Source: Gammaproteobacteria bacterium
Lineage (GTDB): Bacteria > Pseudomonadota > Gammaproteobacteria > Steroidobacterales > Steroidobacteraceae
Direction of reading: 5' to 3'
Assembly: GCA_028293765.1 (NCBI GenBank)
Contig: JAQGOG010000032.1
Coordinates: 1-32,562, forward strand
Length of the DNA stretch: 32,562 nucleotides
In this document: positions 32,210 to 32,562 of the stretch, in pieces
How positions within the stretch are numbered: position 1 is the stretch's first letter
Layout of the letters: each line of letters begins with the position of its first letter
Made by a program: the position numbers and the translations under genes
The notes under the pieces: generated by a model
Databases searched by the model: none
What the model was told of the DNA's origin: nothing
What the model saw: the letters and a program-made list of their open reading frames with translations, nothing else

Positions 32210-32364
32210 CCCGGCAAACGCATGAAACAATTTCAAGCGCAGGCGCCACTTATCCGCTAACGTATGGCGTGAGGGGGTTGCCGTACTGTTCGCATCAGGA
32301 ACGCAAGAGTCCGGTGTAGCGGTGACAAACAACGAGGGGCCAACGTCTTTCCGGGGGTGTTGCC

Positions 32365-32562
32365 ATGAACGTTGAACGGTGGAATTCGCTGGCCGCTTTG
32401 GGCAGCGAACACGCGTACCGCACGACCGATCTGGATGCCGCGCGCCAGCACATCGGCTCGCTGTTCGTGCCGCATTGTCTCGATGTGGTCGGCGGCGGCC
32501 AGACGCTCGATGTCTGCGTCAGCCGGGCGCGGATGGAGGGCGTGTCGCTCGTCTATCACCGC
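32365..32562 (+). CDS. Partial AraC-family transcriptional regulator (N-terminus)
   Basis: 66 residues run off the right edge: MNVERWNSLAALGSEHAYRT is the start, followed by DLDAARQHIGSLFVPHCL and VSRARMEGVSLVYHR. The pattern 'F.PH.L...........R..MEGVSL.Y.R' is that of the AraC-binding-like domain (PF14525 type) that precedes an AraC helix-turn-helix. The helix-turn-helix itself would lie beyond the window. GGGGG lies about 9 bases before the ATG at 32365. It follows the catabolic locus on the same strand and may regulate it. Confidence 0.65.
   Translation, partial: MNVERWNSLAALGSEHAYRTTDLDAARQHIGSLFVPHCLDVVGGGQTLDVCVSRARMEGVSLVYHR

Overview
The window is GC-rich DNA, dense with genes on both strands. 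It contains no tRNA, rRNA, phage, insertion sequence or CRISPR array that I can see. TonB-dependent receptors, a twin-arginine (Tat) exported GMC oxidoreductase module, DUF6152/DUF6644-type proteins, OsmC, a peroxiredoxin-glutaredoxin fusion and a YpfJ-like zinc peptidase all point to a free-living Gammaproteobacterium, perhaps of the Steroidobacter/Nevskiales kind. That placement is inference from gene content, not a computed phylogeny.

Region 1 (1-5.3 kb): the cut 5' end of an unknown gene, then a DavA-like carbon-nitrogen hydrolase. Next comes a long leader (about 1120-1290) that carries the conserved sequence blocks of the ykkC / guanidine-I riboswitch. It precedes a two-gene operon for a TonB-dependent outer-membrane receptor and an NCS1 inner-membrane permease. 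This is the most striking part of the window: a guanidine-type RNA switch apparently controlling a complete outer-plus-inner-membrane uptake route.

Region 2 (5.3-7 kb): four small plus-strand genes, namely a histone-H1-like DUF6496 protein, an EF-hand protein, a DUF3175 protein and a Cys-rich four-helix protein. Region 3 (7-16.8 kb): regulators and metabolic genes. These are a GlxA-type regulator divergent from an SDR, a zinc metallopeptidase with a secreted unknown protein, a second SDR, a single-domain asparaginase divergent from an IDO/PrnB-like putative haem enzyme, DUF427, a third SDR divergent from a TetR regulator, and two peroxide-defence genes (Prx-Grx fusion, OsmC).

Region 4 (16.9-21.9 kb): a minus-strand run of FAD monooxygenase, CPA2 cation/proton antiporter and OsmC. 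Divergent from it is a two-gene ABC importer of the betaine/choline/ergothioneine type, in which permease and binding protein are fused.

Region 5 (22-32.2 kb): an accessory catabolic-looking locus. It has two related 4-TM proteins, a Tat-exported small subunit with a GMC oxidoreductase, a second TonB receptor, a secreted esterase, a second NCS1 permease, and then a secreted unknown protein coupled to a DUF6152 protein. The last pair lies behind a folded leader that ends in an intrinsic terminator only 27 bases before the start codon, which suggests attenuation by an unrecognised RNA element. The window ends inside an AraC-family regulator.
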